Below, in pieces: positions 1 to 7,825 of a stretch of DNA of 64,000 nucleotides (positions within the stretch are counted from its first letter, which is position 1; every line of letters starts with the position of its first letter). A model generated the notes under the pieces. That model was not told the DNA's origin. It was given only the letters and a program-made list of their open reading frames with translations, and did not search any database. The position numbers and the translations under genes were made by a program. Source of the DNA: Polyangia bacterium (lineage in GTDB: Bacteria > Myxococcota_A > Polyangia > Polyangiales > Polyangiaceae); contig JAUHZF010000005.1 in NCBI GenBank assembly GCA_030426145.1, positions 1 through 64,000 of the forward strand, in the 5' to 3' direction.

Positions 1-264
1 TGTCGTTCCGCCCTCCTAAGGGCGCCTGCGGCACCTCAACGACAGCCATCGTGTCCTTCCGACCCTTCAGTGCCGGCGGAGGCCACGCCAAGACGCAGCC
101 AACCGCAGCCGCCCCACCGGGACGTTACCCCCTGCAGGGCTCGAACGTCCCCATGCCGCCGCGAAGGCCACACTGGCGGCCCTCAACGCCACGATGGCTG
201 TCGTTCCGCCCTCCCAGGGGCGCCTGCGGCACCTCAACGACAGCCATCGTGTCCTTCCGACCCC
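1..264. repeat. Duplicated palindromic (REP-like) element
   Basis: A segment of about 66 bases at 1-66 recurs at 199-264 with only a few mismatches, a period of 198. Each copy contains AACGACAGCCATCGTG (38-53 and 236-251). The inverse of that 16-mer, CACGATGGCTGTCGTT, lies at 190-205, so 190-251 can fold into a perfect 16-bp stem with a 30-base GC-rich loop. The window starts inside another such arm (TGTCGTT at 1-7), so the array probably extends to the left. No convincing gene is seen; open frames here have no family signature or ribosome site. Confidence 0.75.
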
Positions 265-316
265 GCAGGGCGAGCTAAGGCACGGCGAAACGAAGCTCGC
301 ACCCCTCAGGCTCCAC

Positions 317-420
317 GTTCGAGGTTCGAGGTTCGAGGTTCGAGGTTCGAGGTCGGACTTCGAGTTCGAGTTCGAGTTCGAGTTCGAGGGTCGAGGTTCG
401 AGGTCGAGGTCGAGGTCGAC
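317..420. repeat. GTTCGAG / TTCGAG simple-sequence repeat tract
   Basis: Tandem short units: four to five copies of the 7-mer GTTCGAG, then about five of the 6-mer TTCGAG, then GGTCGAG and GTCGAG variants up to GTCGAC. The mix of 7-, 6- and 6-base periods breaks any reading frame. The flanks, 265-316 and 421-521, hold nothing else I can recognise; together with the palindromic element this makes a gene-free 521-base end region. Confidence 0.85.
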
Positions 421-521
421 CGAGCCAGTGCCTATCCGAACGGCATTGGGCCTAGACCCGCGTCCCGCAGCTTCGGGCGCGAACCCGTGTCATCCACCCT
501 GAGACGCGGGCAGGACGGGCT

Positions 522-1553
522 TCAGGGGAGCGCCTCGACGATGAAGTCCGTCTTGATGTTGAACGACGCCATCGTCGCCCACAGGTAGGGGATGGTGTCG
601 GCGTTGCTCCAATAGTTGCGATCCGTATGCTGGTTGGGGCCGCCGCAGGTCGCGACGCAGGTGTAGTTGAGGCCGGAGCGCTTCTGTTCGACGGCCACGA
701 ACAGATACTCCCCCGCCGTGAGCGTGATGGGGTTGGTGAGCGTCAGCTCGATCTTGAAGTCGGGGCCCTGTGCATTGGCGGGAACGTTGAACGACTCGAT
801 GACCGTAGGGTCGGCGGGTGGGACCACCGTTGATGCCTTGAAGACATCTACGCGATGCGCGTACGGCTGACAGACCGAGGTCACGACGATCTGATATCGA
901 ACCTTGCCGACCGTCGCCGGGTAGGTTGAGGGCACCAGTCGCGTGGCGGCGAGGTGGCCGTCCTCTCCCAGGGCGGGGCCAGTGTACGCGCCGGCGCAAT
1001 TCTGGTTGTCGATGTTCGTGATGAGCCCGGGCGTGGGGGCGATGCCGCCCCCCGCGGGGCAATCCGCGCAGTACCCGGTTTCGACCGAGGAAGACCACGC
1101 CCCGCCCGCGCAGAAGAAGATCTCGGCCGTCTGCCCGTTTCCCGTGCAGTAGGCACAACGTGCGGTCTGCCCATTGGTGCACATCGGGTTGGCAGAGCCC
1201 GGCGTGGGCGCACACGGGGGACAAGGGACCTGCGTGGGGCTGCTCATGGCTACGCCGAAGGTCGAACACAGCGCGCCGCCCTGAGACGCTGGCATGGCGC
1301 AGATGGGCCCGCCGCCAGCGCCTCCAGTGCCGCCGCTGCCGCCAGCCCCTACGCCGCCCCCTGAGCCGCTCGCCGCGCCGCCCGTTCCCGCCAGGCCGCC
1401 GACACCCGCTCCCCCTCCCGACCCATGGGTGGAGCCCGACGTCGAGTCCCCACCCTGCGAGGTCTCGCCCGTCGACGACGGTTCCTCCTCACCGCACCCG
1501 ATGAGGGTGGCGAGGAGCATGGCTCCGATGGCGGAGTACCTTGGAGGGGTCAT
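522..1553 (-). CDS. Gly-rich, Cys-rich secreted lipoprotein of unknown function
   Basis: The protein (about 343 aa) starts MTPPRYSAIGAMLLATLIGC, a lipoprotein signal with the lipobox Cys near residue 20. A Ser/Gly/Ala linker follows (about residues 30-85), then a Cys-rich part with several CxxC spacings, then a C-terminal domain of about 180 residues with beta-type sequence. I recognise no family. An in-frame ATG 39 bases further upstream (1592) is less likely because the predicted sigma-54 promoter at 1589-1603 would then overlap its start. The gene lies downstream of the kinase/EBP1 operon, separated by 182 bases that carry its own promoter and operator candidates, so it may be a target of that system. 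Confidence 0.8.
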   Translation of the reverse strand: MTPPRYSAIGAMLLATLIGCGEEEPSSTGETSQGGDSTSGSTHGSGGGAGVGGLAGTGGAASGSGGGVGAGGSGGTGGAGGGPICAMPASQGGALCSTFGVAMSSPTQVPCPPCAPTPGSANPMCTNGQTARCAYCTGNGQTAEIFFCAGGAWSSSVETGYCADCPAGGGIAPTPGLITNIDNQNCAGAYTGPALGEDGHLAATRLVPSTYPATVGKVRYQIVVTSVCQPYAHRVDVFKASTVVPPADPTVIESFNVPANAQGPDFKIELTLTNPITLTAGEYLFVAVEQKRSGLNYTCVATCGGPNQHTDRNYWSNADTIPYLWATMASFNIKTDFIVEALP

Positions 1554-1588
1554 CGATGGGTTCCTGGATTGCACGGGGGCGTACCACG

Positions 1589-1603
1589 GCAAGAATCGAG
1601 CCT
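1589..1603 (-). promoter_or_regulatory. Candidate sigma-54 promoter (-24/-12)
   Basis: On the minus strand the bases read AGGCTCGATTCTTGC. Against the consensus TGGCACG-N4-TTGC this differs at two positions and keeps the obligatory GG-N10-GC spacing. Transcription would begin near 1577, giving a leader of about 24 bases before the ATG at 1553. The palindromic motif at 1672-1684 lies 78 bp upstream, where sigma-54 activators usually bind. Confidence 0.55.
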
Positions 1604-1671
1604 GCGACGCGTCATCCAGATCGGGGCTTCCGTACCCCTCCCCGGGCTCGCGCTACCCGAGGCTCGCCGCG

Positions 1672-1684
1672 CGTGGAACGTTCC
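1672..1684. promoter_or_regulatory. Candidate activator site CGTGGAACGTTCC
   Basis: The 13-mer CGTGGAACGTTCC contains the palindrome GGAACGTTCC. Exactly the same 13-mer occurs at 35462-35474, also upstream of a leftward lipoprotein gene with a sigma-54-like promoter. Its centre (1679.5) is 78 bp from the -24 GG. Probable binding site of a sigma-54 activator; EBP1, encoded nearby, is the natural candidate, by inference only. Confidence 0.5.
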
Positions 1685-1735
1685 GAGACGTTCTCGAGGA
1701 GCACCATCACTCGGCGCGATCGACTCGACCCAGCT

Positions 1736-2710
1736 TCAGGGGCCGGAGCAGCAGACGGTCACGGCGCCGACCTCACGCACGCTGCCCTCCAGGGTGGTCG
1801 GGCCGCAGGCTGGCGCAGAATCGATCTCGCGCAGCCTCGCCGCCTTCAAGGGTTGGTCGATGGCGTGACAGTACTTCTTCGTGGTGACCTGCAATGCGAC
1901 GAGGTCGGGATTGTTGATGCAATCACTGAGCTCGGCATAGAGGCCGACCACACCATCACATTCGGTTCCATCCGCCTCGCCGCAGATGCACTCGCGCCCG
2001 TCGTCGAAGTCTTCGTAGAAGACGTCGCGACGCTGGTACGGGGTGTTGGTCGGGCACGCGACCTCGCCCACGTGAAGTACACAGGTCTCGAACCCGCCGG
2101 GGGCCGTCTCGATGCAGAGGCCTTCGTCGGGGTCATCATTCGCGGCTAACGGGGTGCATAGTCGTATGGAGGTCTGAAATGGCGGCTTCTCTGGTTCGAA
2201 GCGGGGCTCGCAACGCGCGTTGACGGGGGGAGATTCGATGGACGCATCCCAATCGGGTTGTGCGTCGATGGTGATACAACCCTCAGCCGGTAGCCGATCC
2301 ACTTCGTGGTCGGTCTCGTTGCAGTCTGTGACGTTTGGATTGTCGTGGATCCTCAGTCCCAGTCGGCAGGCGTCCCCTGACACGGCGCATCCGCAATCGA
2401 AGGCCATGGCCTTCTCTTCGTCGAAGCCGCGGCCGAGGAGACGCTCGCTTTCGGTGAGGGTCGCGGGACAGCTGTCGGGGGCGAGAAAGTCCTCTGCAGA
2501 CCGCGTGGCCAGGAAGGGCCCTTCCCACGCGCCCTGCGACGCGGCCGGAACCGGCAAGAGCGTGTGGCCTCGTTCTTCGCAGCCGGCTTCTTCGACCTGG
2601 CCCACCGCGATGAGGTGACACGCCGCGAGCCACAGGGCGCCGAGGAGCGGGAGCAGCGGGCGCGTCCGCTGGGCGACGGGGCTATTCTGGTACGCGTTGC
2701 TCATCTTCAT
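1736..2710 (-). CDS. Lipoprotein with CHLIxxG N-terminus, kinase-operon associated
   Basis: About 324 aa. A signal peptide ends in the lipobox LWLAAC, and the mature N-terminus reads CHLIAVG, strikingly like CHLITIG of the lipoprotein in the second kinase operon (12342-14102). The rest is Cys-rich with no repeats or catalytic motif I can name. The start overlaps the end of the EBP1 gene by 29 bases (23 if the second Met at 2704 is used), so translation is probably coupled and the gene belongs to the operon that begins at 6402. An envelope-anchored sensor or output of that kinase system is an inference from position. Confidence 0.8.
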   Translation of the reverse strand: MKMSNAYQNSPVAQRTRPLLPLLGALWLAACHLIAVGQVEEAGCEERGHTLLPVPAASQGAWEGPFLATRSAEDFLAPDSCPATLTESERLLGRGFDEEKAMAFDCGCAVSGDACRLGLRIHDNPNVTDCNETDHEVDRLPAEGCITIDAQPDWDASIESPPVNARCEPRFEPEKPPFQTSIRLCTPLAANDDPDEGLCIETAPGGFETCVLHVGEVACPTNTPYQRRDVFYEDFDDGRECICGEADGTECDGVVGLYAELSDCINNPDLVALQVTTKKYCHAIDQPLKAARLREIDSAPACGPTTLEGSVREVGAVTVCCSGP

Positions 2711-4037
2711 TGGCCTCGAGCTTCTTGACGAGCTCGTGCAGGTGCTTCCGGCTGATCCCGGCCGACTTGGCGGCTTGCGTGTGATTGCCGTCGTGACGGC
2801 GCATCAAGGCTTCCAAGTAGCTACGCTCGAAGCCCTCGAGGAGGAGTCGCTTGGCTTCCTTGTACGGCAACGGCGCCACGACGCCTGGATAGGACATGCC
2901 GAAGGAGGCCGCGGGCCCGCCCGTCGCGCCCAGGCCGATGGACAGATCGTCGAAGCGCGTGCCCGGAGCCGAGAGCGCGATGGATCGCATGAGTACGTTG
3001 CGAAGCTCACGCACGTTGCCCGGCCAAGGCTGGGCCATGAGAAGCGCGAGGTTGTCGCCTTGCACCTCATCGCCCGGAGGCAGCTTGCCCATCAGCAGAT
3101 CCGTGGCCAACCCCTGGATGTCCTCGGGTCGGTGCCGCAATGGCGGCACGTGAACGCGCACCACATCGAGCCGATAGAAGAGGTCGGCACGAAAGGCACC
3201 CCGCTGCACCTCCGCGTGGAGATTGCGGTTGGTGGCCGCCACGACCCGCACGTCGACGGCTTGGGGCTGTCCATCCCCAACGCGGGTGAGCTCGCCGCTC
3301 TCGAGCACCCGAAGGAGCTTGGGTTGCAGGCTCAACGGAAGCTCGCCGAGCTCGTCGAGGAAGAGCGTTCCGCGATGGGCGCGCTCGAAGGCACCTTGAC
3401 GGTCCTGGTGCGCTCCCGTGAACGCGCCCCGGACGTGCCCGAAGAGCTCGGACTCGGCGAGGGACTCCGGAACGGAGGCACAGTCGAACACCACGAAAGG
3501 CCGTCGACCGCGCGGTGACGCCATGTGCAGTGACCGCGCGCAGAGGTCTTTGCCGCACCCGGTTTCGCCTTCGATGAGCACGGGCACGTCGCTGCCCGCG
3601 GCCCGTTCGAGGATGGCGAAGACCTCGCGCATCGCCACGGAAGAGCCGTAGAGCTCGCCGAAGCGATGGGCCCGAGATGCGCTGACCTCGCGCCGGGCCC
3701 ATCGCGGCCGAAGGGCCAGCGCCGACTTGCCCAATCGAACCACCGCACCTTCGGCCAAGACACCGTCGTGCACGCGGGTGTCGCCGACGAACACGCCGTT
3801 GCGGCTGCCTACGTCGCGGATCCGTACGCGCTGGTCGGCCAGTGTCATCACCGCGTGACGACGCGAGACGGTGGAGTCCTCGAGGATGAGGTCACAGGTC
3901 TCGTCAGACCCGATGACGACCTTGCTCCGGAGCACCACCGAGGCTCCCGCGGATGGTCCGTCGACGACCACCACGTGAAGCTCACCGGGCGACGGCGCTT
4001 CGAGCAAGCTGTGGGTCTGGGTGTCGGTCGGCATCAC
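2682..4037 (-). CDS. FHA-domain sigma-54-dependent activator (EBP1)
   Basis: 451 aa. An N-terminal FHA domain (about residues 18-110, with the phosphothreonine-binding SRRH and RNG signatures) replaces the usual receiver. The AAA+ core (about 128-355) has Walker A GETGCGKD, the sigma-54 contact loop GAFTGA, and Walker B GTLFLDELGE. A Fis-type helix-turn-helix lies at about 410-445 (NHTQAAKSAGISRKHLHEL). All motifs needed to remodel sigma-54 RNA polymerase are present. The start overlaps the kinase stop by 4 bases (ATGA). FHA domains bind phosphothreonine, so the partner kinase (4034-5380) is the likely source of the activating phosphate. The targets may be the lipoprotein promoters at 1589 and 35390. 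Confidence 0.95.
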   Translation of the reverse strand: MMPTDTQTHSLLEAPSPGELHVVVVDGPSAGASVVLRSKVVIGSDETCDLILEDSTVSRRHAVMTLADQRVRIRDVGSRNGVFVGDTRVHDGVLAEGAVVRLGKSALALRPRWARREVSASRAHRFGELYGSSVAMREVFAILERAAGSDVPVLIEGETGCGKDLCARSLHMASPRGRRPFVVFDCASVPESLAESELFGHVRGAFTGAHQDRQGAFERAHRGTLFLDELGELPLSLQPKLLRVLESGELTRVGDGQPQAVDVRVVAATNRNLHAEVQRGAFRADLFYRLDVVRVHVPPLRHRPEDIQGLATDLLMGKLPPGDEVQGDNLALLMAQPWPGNVRELRNVLMRSIALSAPGTRFDDLSIGLGATGGPAASFGMSYPGVVAPLPYKEAKRLLLEGFERSYLEALMRRHDGNHTQAAKSAGISRKHLHELVKKLEANEDEQRVPE

Positions 4038-5380
4038 TCTCGGGTCCAGAGGTCGGCCCGCGATGGCGGGGCAGCGGGCTCGGGTAGGGTGGGCCGAGGC
4101 ACAGCGGTCTGAGGCACTGCGGTCTGACGGGGCACGACCGGCTCGCGGGGTGCCGCGTGGCCAGGGCGTTCTTCATTCGCTGGTGACCGCGTCTCGGCGT
4201 CGGTTGGTTTGATGGTGGGGACCACTTCGGCAGGCGGGGGAGATGAAGGCAGGGGGGGCATCGCAGAACCGAGCCCGGGGCGTAGCCACGGCGGGGGGCG
4301 GCTCCCCCTCGAGCTCATTCCGACTGCAAGCGCTAGGCCAGTCATCGCGAGCGCGACGAGTGCGGTCCGTGCCCACGGCATGCGATGGCGTGGTTCGCTT
4401 CGGTCGCCCACGCTGAGGCTCTTGGTGTCGACCGAAGGCTCGTCCTCGCGTACCGCGGGCGCTTCGAGCACCGGAAGGTCGAGGGTGCTCGGGTCCAGGG
4501 TGGGATCCACCTCCAGGGCCTCGCAGAACGCCTCTGCCGCGGCGGTGGCGGTCTGAAAGCGGTCTTCGGCCGCGCGTGAGGTGGCTCGCGCAAACCAAGG
4601 GCCGAACGCTTCGGGAAGCTTGATCCCGTAGCGGTGCGCGCGCGCCATCGCGCCCTCGGGCACGCCGCGCATCAAACGCGCACCGAGCGCGAAGGTGTTC
4701 GGACACTGCCCGGTCTCGAGCTCGTAGTAGTGATGCCCCGTCAGCAGTCGAAAGGCCGTCATGCCGAGGCCGAAGATGTCGACGGCCGGTGTGGGCGCCT
4801 CGGTCAGGAATTGCTCGGGCGCCATGTAGATGGGGGTGCCGAGGCTGTGGGTGGTCTCCGACGAGGCGGTGTCGTCGAGGAGCTTCGCGGTTCCGAAGTC
4901 GAGCACCTTGAGGCTCGGCGCTCGCTCCCCGACCTGGAGAAAGAGGTTGGTCGGCTTGAGGTCCCGATGAACCACTTGGCGCACGTGTGCCGCGTCGAGC
5001 GCAGAGGCCGCCTCGCGCAGAATCCACGCAACCTCCTCGGCGCCGAGGGGACCGAGGCGGGTGCTGCGAGCGCCGAGGTCCTCGCCAGCGAGCAACTCCA
5101 TGACGAGGAACGAGCACGGGGGGTCGTGGTGTGCGCCCACGTCGAGCACCCGCACCACGTTGGGGTGCTCGATGAAGGCGGCGAGCTTGGCCTCCCGTGC
5201 CGAGCGCGCCACGCCCCGACGCTCGTCGCCGCCCACGCGCATGACCTTGACGGCTCGGGGAGCGCCGTCCTCGAGGTCTTCTGCTTCGAAGACGGTGCCC
5301 ATGCCCCCACCGCCGATGCGGCGCAGCAGGTGGTACCTGCCGTCGAGCACGGAGCCCGAGCCGATGGTGGGGGCGGGCAC
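4034..5380 (-). CDS. Membrane Ser/Thr protein kinase, operon with EBP1
   Basis: 448 aa, Hanks-type kinase. The Gly-rich loop is GGGGMGTV, the catalytic Lys is in AVKVM (about residue 45), the catalytic loop is HRDLKPTN, the metal site is DFG and the activation segment ends GTPIYMAPEQ. A single transmembrane segment (TALVALAMTGLALAVGM, about 345-361) is followed by a Pro-rich tail outside the cytoplasm. The region after the kinase core (ALGARLM, PEAFGPWFARAT) closely resembles the kinase at 7826-9709. Only 2 bases separate it from the TPR/PEGA gene upstream, and it overlaps the FHA activator by 4 bases, so it probably phosphorylates a partner read by that FHA domain. Confidence 0.95.
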   Translation of the reverse strand: MPAPTIGSGSVLDGRYHLLRRIGGGGMGTVFEAEDLEDGAPRAVKVMRVGGDERRGVARSAREAKLAAFIEHPNVVRVLDVGAHHDPPCSFLVMELLAGEDLGARSTRLGPLGAEEVAWILREAASALDAAHVRQVVHRDLKPTNLFLQVGERAPSLKVLDFGTAKLLDDTASSETTHSLGTPIYMAPEQFLTEAPTPAVDIFGLGMTAFRLLTGHHYYELETGQCPNTFALGARLMRGVPEGAMARAHRYGIKLPEAFGPWFARATSRAAEDRFQTATAAAEAFCEALEVDPTLDPSTLDLPVLEAPAVREDEPSVDTKSLSVGDRSEPRHRMPWARTALVALAMTGLALAVGMSSRGSRPPPWLRPGLGSAMPPLPSSPPPAEVVPTIKPTDAETRSPANEERPGHAAPREPVVPRQTAVPQTAVPRPTLPEPAAPPSRADLWTRE

Positions 5381-5382
5381 GC

Positions 5383-6402
5383 CTAAAAGGCCCCCCGCAG
5401 GAGCACAGACGAAGGCCCGAAGCTAACACTCAGCGTGTTGGACTCCGTGGGCTCCACGACCCACAACACGATCCCCGCCGAGCCGAGGACGGCGCCTGTG
5501 ATGAGCGTCGCCGTACTCACGTGGGCCAGTGGTTTTAAGTCGTCGAGCTGCTCCACGCCTGCGGCGGAGCAGGTCTCGCCCACGAAGGTGCACTCTTCTT
5601 CGCGCACCGTGGCTCCTCGGTCGAGCGCAATGGCGCCGGTGATGACGCCGGTGACGAGGCTCGCCGCGCCGACCCCGATGAGCCCGTACGAAGCCACCTG
5701 CCACGCCGTGGGTCCGGCGGCGTCGGCGGTCGGCGGCGGTGCGACCGGCGATGGTGGGGGCGGCGGGACCCTGTTCTGCGCCGGAACCGTCTCCTGCGTC
5801 GGTGCCGGAGGCGGGGCCACCGGGATCGGCTCGAGCCGGGGCAAGGGCACCCGAACCGTCTGAGCGCGCAGGGCCTCCGCGGTGACTTCGACGTCGCGGT
5901 AGCCGGGCGCGGTGATGACGATGGTGTGCTGCCCTGGGTCCACGGGAAGGGGACGTCCGAGCGATGGAGCCCCCAAGGTGACGCCGTCGCGGCTGACGGT
6001 CGCCCCGTCTGGAAGAGGGGCCTCCAGAACCAGTTCCAGCTTCGGCGTTTCGGCCTCCAGCGCTTCCACCTGCTCCTGCGCCAGCGCATCACGTCCACGT
6101 TGGGCTTGTCGCTGCGCATCGTCCATTCGTTCGAAGCGGCGCAGGTACTCGCGATAGCGGGCGAGCGCGGTAGCCGTTCTTCCCTCCAGCCGACGGCACT
6201 CTGCAAGGGTGAACAGCGTGCCCGGTCGGGGCTCCATCCGTAGGCTCTCGGCCACGAGTGGACATGCATGCGCGTAGTCTCCTCGCTGCATGGCGACCAC
6301 GCCATCGTCGAACAGCGCTTCTGCGGCCGCTGCTTCGGCAGCTACAGCAGGCCTCGAGGAGAGCGCGAGGCAGAGCCAAAAACCCACGGCGCTCGCGCGC
6401 AT
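5383..6402 (-). CDS. TPR/PEGA-like protein with two hydrophobic segments
   Basis: 339 aa from the ATG at 6402 (MRASAVGFWLCLALSSRPAVA, a signal peptide). A TPR-like region (about 25-110) precedes a PEGA-like beta domain (about 125-195), a Pro-rich linker, and two hydrophobic segments that flank a loop with two Cys (ECTFVGETC) and the sequence HVSTA. The tail ends in LLRGAF. The protein at 11328-12332 has the same layout, including the Cys pair, HVSTA and a terminal GAF. It is the first gene of the operon with the kinase and EBP1. A likely role is envelope partner or sensor subunit of the kinase; membrane orientation cannot be decided from sequence. Confidence 0.85.
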   Translation of the reverse strand: MRASAVGFWLCLALSSRPAVAAEAAAAEALFDDGVVAMQRGDYAHACPLVAESLRMEPRPGTLFTLAECRRLEGRTATALARYREYLRRFERMDDAQRQAQRGRDALAQEQVEALEAETPKLELVLEAPLPDGATVSRDGVTLGAPSLGRPLPVDPGQHTIVITAPGYRDVEVTAEALRAQTVRVPLPRLEPIPVAPPPAPTQETVPAQNRVPPPPPSPVAPPPTADAAGPTAWQVASYGLIGVGAASLVTGVITGAIALDRGATVREEECTFVGETCSAAGVEQLDDLKPLAHVSTATLITGAVLGSAGIVLWVVEPTESNTLSVSFGPSSVLLRGAF

Positions 6403-6425
6403 GGCAGGACCATACCACGGTGCCC

Positions 6426-6526
6426 CGAGGTGACGAGGCGCGTCGCCTTGGGCGTTACCTCGAGTTCTCACCTCGTCTCGAAGTGGGGTCTCGAGGTTAC
6501 ACCTCGTGCCTCGTACGACGTACGAG
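6426..6526. promoter_or_regulatory. Cluster of CGAGGTNA half-sites and a palindrome
   Basis: The 193-base divergent region between the kinase operon and the SGNH hydrolase gene holds five copies of CGAGGT in both orientations: 6426-6433, 6455-6462 (inverse), 6468-6475 (inverse), 6492-6499 and 6499-6506 (inverse). The last two form the perfect inverted repeat CGAGGTTACACCTCG (6492-6506). Next to it is CTCGTACGACGTACGAG (6510-6526), with 7-base arms around GAC. This looks like an operator region for a dimeric regulator controlling one or both divergent genes; the regulator is unknown. Confidence 0.6.
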
Positions 6527-6595
6527 AATCGCACCGCGCTGCCATCGTCCAAGTGCTCACATGAGGAACACCGCTTGGGTGGTGGAGGAGAGTTC

Positions 6596-7723
6596 ATGAA
6601 GCTGAAGACGCTCGGAATGTTGCTGTGTGGTGTTGGCCTGACGCTTGGAACGGCCGGTTGGGTCCCCGCGGGGTCGCCCGAGGAAGGCGAGGGTGAGACG
6701 GTCGACGAGCGAGCGCGGCAACCTGCGGACGCGGAAGTCTCCGATGCGCGAGAGCTGCAACGGCGGCCTCGTCGCCGTCGTCCTCCACGTCGCGGTCGGC
6801 GAGGGGGCAACAACGGGTCGAAGAGTGGAAGCAAGTTCACCCACGTGGTGACGCTGGGGGACTCGTTCAGCTCGGGCACTGGATACCACGCGGGGCCCAG
6901 AAGCTACGACGACCACGGTCCGTTGGGGCATCACGAGAGCAGTCGGCCGCTCGGTGAAGACACGTGCTACCGCGAAACCCAGAGCACCCCCGGCCCACGC
7001 CTCGCCAAACAATGGGGGGCCAAGTCGTTGTTCGCAGCCTGCCGCGGCGGCCTCATCGGCAACATTCTCAATCAGTTCGATTCCATCAAAAGCGAGTTGC
7101 CGAACAAGGGCGCCCACACGCTGATCACGCTCACCATCTCCGGCAACGATCTGCGCTCGAAGGCGGGTCGCAACTGGCCCCAAACGGTCGCCAAGTGCAT
7201 TACCAACACCAAGAAGAAGAAGGCCTGCGACCAGAACCCCGACCACCGCATCGTCAACTACGCAACGGTCGAGTCGCGGCTCGCGAACGTCCTGAGGATG
7301 CTGCGCGATCGTGCGCCCGACGCGGAGATTCGCATCCTCGGCTACCCGCGTCTGATGCAGCCGAAGAAGAAGTGCCTCGGCGTCACGGGGATCAACGTGA
7401 AGGAGGCGGAGTGGACCGACGCTCGCGTCGACGAGCTGAATCAAACCATCTCCCGCGCGGTGGCCAAGCTCGGTGACGCGCAGGTTCGGTTCGTTCCCGT
7501 GGAAAGCGAGTTCGCCGGTCACGGAGCTTGCTCCGCAAGCGCGGCGTCGCGCTACGTCAACGACGCCGTCCGGGGGCAGATCGCCTACGTGGTGAAGAAG
7601 CGCGGAAAGTACGAGCTGAAGTACAAGACGCTCGTCGGAAAACTCGCCGCCAACTACTCCTCGTTCCATCCGTCGGCCCAGGGCTACGAGGCCTACTACC
7701 AAGCCCTGAAGAGCTCGCTCTGA
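6596..7723 (+). CDS. Secreted SGNH/GDSL-type hydrolase
   Basis: 375 aa. The ATG at 6596 is preceded by GGAGGAG. An N-terminal hydrophobic stretch of about 20 residues (secretion signal) leads into an acidic segment, then an Arg-rich stretch (RRPRRRRPPRRGRRGG, about 56-71). The catalytic domain has the block I nucleophile in LGDSFSSG (Ser90), the oxyanion Gly/Asn in SGND, and the catalytic His in SSFHPSAQGYEAY (His358), typical of secreted SGNH esterases/lipases. The substrate is unknown. It is transcribed divergently from the kinase operon across the half-site cluster, and a strong hairpin follows its stop. Confidence 0.9.
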   Translation: MKLKTLGMLLCGVGLTLGTAGWVPAGSPEEGEGETVDERARQPADAEVSDARELQRRPRRRRPPRRGRRGGNNGSKSGSKFTHVVTLGDSFSSGTGYHAGPRSYDDHGPLGHHESSRPLGEDTCYRETQSTPGPRLAKQWGAKSLFAACRGGLIGNILNQFDSIKSELPNKGAHTLITLTISGNDLRSKAGRNWPQTVAKCITNTKKKKACDQNPDHRIVNYATVESRLANVLRMLRDRAPDAEIRILGYPRLMQPKKKCLGVTGINVKEAEWTDARVDELNQTISRAVAKLGDAQVRFVPVESEFAGHGACSASAASRYVNDAVRGQIAYVVKKRGKYELKYKTLVGKLAANYSSFHPSAQGYEAYYQALKSSL

Positions 7724-7746
7724 CTACGTCTCCATGGGGTCGTTGC

Positions 7747-7774
7747 ACCTCGACGCGGTGCGCCGCGTCGAGGT
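7747..7774 (+). terminator. Perfect 12-bp hairpin after the SGNH gene
   Basis: ACCTCGACGCGG and CCGCGTCGAGGT form a perfect 12-bp stem around a TGCG loop, starting 23 bases after the hydrolase stop. There is no following T-run, so it is not a classical intrinsic terminator, but in GC-rich genomes such hairpins often end transcripts. It could alternatively protect the mRNA 3' end. Confidence 0.5.
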
Positions 7775-7825
7775 CTGTGGCCCACGGCGGTCGCGCGGGC
7801 TACGGTCTGAGCCGATTCGGCTCGG

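Noticed and set aside
1571-1588. Second sigma-54-like sequence TGGTACG...GTGCA before the 522-1553 gene
   Set aside because: The GG-to-GC gap is 11 bases instead of the required 10; the promoter at 1589-1603 has correct spacing.
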